DNA of 64,000 nucleotides from assembly GCF_028389875.1 (NCBI RefSeq), contig NC_084663.1:16568666-16632665 (forward strand), in the 5' to 3' direction. The notes beneath the pieces are model-generated. The model searched no databases. It worked only from the letters and a program-made list of their open reading frames with translations, and had not been told where the DNA came from. The position numbers and the translations under genes were made by a program. Below are positions 1 through 64,000 of this stretch, in pieces. The DNA is from Rhea pennata (taxonomy: Eukaryota > Chordata > Aves > Rheiformes > Rheidae). How positions within the stretch are numbered: position 1 is the stretch's first letter; every line of letters begins with the position of its first letter.

Positions 1-1824
1 GTATGGGAAAAAGCAATGTAAATAGATGGTTGTACAAAGAGAATCTCCTACCTTGTGCCTGTATGAATTTTAAAATTCTTAAGAGTGTGGATACTGAGGG
101 AAGATGTATAATTTATCCAGCTGCTCTGAGTATTAATTTGTAAATTCTGCGGATTTTAAAATTTTATGTAGATTCAGAAACTGTGTTTGGATGGTGAGGT
201 TTTTTTGCAGAAAATATCAGTCTGTAAATTATAGCTTATGTAGGTGACACTTAAATAAAGATGTGAATGTGCATTATTTCTCTTTGCCTTTTTCATCATA
301 CTTTCTGTAAAGAAATCACTTTACTTGCAAAGGCCTCAAATATAAAATACGCAATTTTCCATAATGCAGTAGGATGGCTTGCTGAGTAGAATAGCCCAGA
401 GGTGGTTCTCATATTCCACTTCAGTGTTCTAGCTAGCTATTATTTGTGTTTTCGTAGTATTTAGTATTGAGGGAATCCTACCAGGATTCCTAAGTACACT
501 ACAGGCTTAAAATGGAGCAGTTGGTCCCTGTTCTCAAGAGATCACATTTCTCACCTTATTACATACAGTCTCTCAAGCAAACAAAAGCTCTAATGCCTCT
601 TGTTCATCTTAGAGAATTATTTCCTTCTCAACTCAGCTTGAAAGGAGATGAAGCGTGTACAGCTTGTCATTTGAGTTTACTGATTTAGTCCAACTTCTGG
701 CAAAAATGAGTGATGATACGTATTTCTAAAGAATAACACATAGCTTGGGAGTTAAACACTAATTTCAATTACTGCTGTTTATCTATCATACCTTTTGACT
801 ACTAAAAGGATACACACCCAAAAGATCACAGTTTTGAGCAAAACTACCAGCGGAGAGATTAGAGTGAGGCTCGTGTGGGAGGTGTCGCAGGTCTAGCGGA
901 GGGTGCCGTCTTCTCCTGGCCCTGTGGCTGATGGCTACTCGCCGCAGAAGTACGCGGATGATGCCAACAGCTTGGTGAGCTGCAGTTTCGGAGCCTGAAT
1001 GTTCACAGTTGTAATCTGGGAGGCCTAGGTGGTTTGGTGGTGTGCGCTGCGCTCCTGTAAGGTTCGTGGGACTATGGCGTTTCTCTCCTGCTCAGCACAA
1101 ATCCTTACAAACCACTTGCTGTCAGGCTGCTTTTCTTTTAGTAGGCCAGATGGTGAAGAACTGGTGTGAAAACAGTCTGAATTACAGGTTCTTCTCTCTG
1201 GTAATGCTTGAAAACATTTTAAAAAGGTATTTTGTGCTAGACACCAATATATTTGCTAGATAATGTCTGTATAGAAAGATTTTTCTCTGGAAAGACGCTT
1301 CATCTAAATCAAAATTTACTAGAGATGACACATTTACTCTGATGGCTCTTGTCATTAAATAATTGGAAGAAAAATATCATTTTGTGAAGATCACAATATC
1401 AATTTTGTGTTTTATTGAAGACTCTTCCACTGACTATTTCTCTCCAGACTTTTAATTTGTATTATAATATGTGTGACAAAAGATAGTATCAAATCAGGAA
1501 AAGATAAACTCTGGTAAAAACTCCTTGATTTTTCTTAAGATGTTTCTTTAAAAAATGAAGGGGGTCTTTGAAAGTTTAATTTTATAGGGGCTCTGGGAGG
1601 TCTTGGGAAATCAATTTTCTCAAAGTTAGCATTCAGAAGTTTAGCAAAATTTATGGAAAATTAGTAACCAGGTCATGTCTTATCTGCTTAGATACATTCT
1701 TATATGCAGGCAAGGTCATGTGTTATAATTAATCTCAGGAAAGATATGAATGTTGAGATTAAAAAAATATTTGCACTGTCTTGTGTTACTCACCCGAACG
1801 AGTGCTTATCCGGTCTCTGCCTTG
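1..1824. other. 5' flanking DNA
   Basis: No supportable gene or recognisable repeat is seen here. The stretch is AT-rich with only short chance open frames. An AAGGTCA nuclear-receptor half-site lies at about 1712-1718 and an A/T-rich homeodomain-like stretch at about 1720-1735. Both are common by chance and are only weak hints of regulatory sequence. Confidence 0.5.
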
Positions 1825-1832
1825 TATAAAAG
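1825..1832 (+). promoter_or_regulatory. TATA box of the GH31 gene (candidate)
   Basis: TATAAAAG matches the strong TATA consensus and lies 42 bases before the start codon. A start site about 30 bases downstream would fall near 1855, giving a leader of only about 12 bases, which is very short. Alternatively the real promoter is further upstream with a non-coding first exon: 'tgtgcag' at about 1845 could act as an acceptor. Confidence 0.5.
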
Positions 1833-1866
1833 ACAACATGCGGTGTGCAGAAGTCAGCAGCTGGCC

Positions 1867-63232
<61,366 letters not shown>

Positions 63233-64000
63233 GTAAGAGCCGCACCGGGGAATTAGGAGAAATCTTAGGGGAGTGAGGACAGTCAACGAGCAACAGTAGC
63301 AGTTTCTCATCCGCATCCTTTATGTTTCCAGGTATAATCAGCATCAATTCTTTGTACGGCGGAGTCTGAGTTTTAGGGAAAAAAATTGCAACAGCAAGAG
63401 CTACAGGATTCGTGTTACAAGAAAGTTTAATCTTTGTAATAACATATATGCACTCTCATTTGGTGTCAGACACTCATACAAGTTTTTTAACTAACAAAAT
63501 AATGTAAAAAGATGTATCTCCACAAACTGCAAGAAATATTAGCTGTTTTTGGCATTATTATCACTCTGATAAAATGAGAAAACCTGTCAAAGTTATTTAG
63601 CAGCTAAAGAGAAAAATTAATGGAGATACTTTATTACAGTTCAATATATTAGTGTGCAAGAACGGATCTAGGGTAGCTAGTTTTAGTGAGTACTTCCATA
63701 TCTTCAGGGGAAAGGAAGGTGATGCTTTACTGTATGCATATCTTTCTTAATGAAATATTACAAAAGAGATACAAGAGTTACAGTTTTAGTGTCTTAAAGT
63801 GGGAAACCATTTGTCCAACCTGAATGTCCCAGATAAGCGTCTAGAGAAGCAAGCAAACAGAAAAGAGATTCTCCCTTAGACTAAGAAATGACCGTAAAGA
63901 CTACAGCTAATGGGTAGTGATCAGGTGTGCATGCGGACAGCCAGCCCTGGCCTGAGGCCAAACCACCAGGATAAAAACATGAGAAACCCCGGTGCACTGC
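63233..64000 (+). other. Intron 22 (partial)
   Basis: Starts with a good gtaaga donor. No exon encoding the missing C-terminal strand was found before 64000, and no other feature is seen. Confidence 0.65.

Overview
The window is vertebrate nuclear DNA, almost certainly from a bird. Its genes are split by long introns with GT-AG boundaries. Several interspersed repeats are recognisable CR1 LINE fragments, including the 3' end that reads as a run of 'agaatca'-type units followed by 'aggttggaagggacctctgg'. There are no bacterial features, no CRISPR and no operons.

One gene explains nearly all the coding signal. It lies on the + strand, starts at 1867 and runs off the right edge. I could place 22 coding exons (1867-1912 through 63074-63232) whose phases join without a frameshift into about 869 codons. 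The product is a GH31 alpha-glucosidase of the maltase-glucoamylase / sucrase-isomaltase type. It has a short signal peptide (exon 1), one trefoil (P-type) domain (exon 2), an N-terminal beta-sandwich (exons 3-7), the catalytic barrel with inserts (exons 8-16), and the proximal and distal C-terminal beta domains (exons 17-22). The nucleophile Asp467 (first residue of exon 12), the acid/base Asp565 (exon 14), and the other expected pocket residues Asp229, Asp351/353, Arg549 and His623 are all present. The final exon or exons, and any second GH31 module, would lie beyond 64000.

The gene carries one clear lesion: an in-frame TAG at 6667-6669 (codon 135, exon 4) inside an otherwise well conserved exon. 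Everything downstream is in frame and keeps its active site. This looks like a very recent loss, a polymorphic null, a sequencing error, or a stop bypassed by splicing: the TAG itself ends in AG, and an acceptor there would drop exactly 21 nt in frame. Two introns have GC donors, one strong (intron 17) and one poor (intron 13).

Layout: 1-1824 is 5' flank with a TATA box at 1825-1832. Exons 1-4 lie at 1.9-6.8 kb, with a CpG-rich block at about 2.94-3.88 kb in intron 1. Intron 4 is 11.2 kb, exons 5-7 lie at 18-19.8 kb, and intron 7 is 11.6 kb and holds a 369-codon antisense open frame of unknown meaning. Exons 8-22 are spread over 31.5-63.2 kb. CR1 pieces lie in introns 2, 4, 7, 9, 16 and 17; poly-A and pyrimidine tracts lie in introns 3, 4, 7, 11 and 12. 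No other protein gene or RNA gene could be supported.
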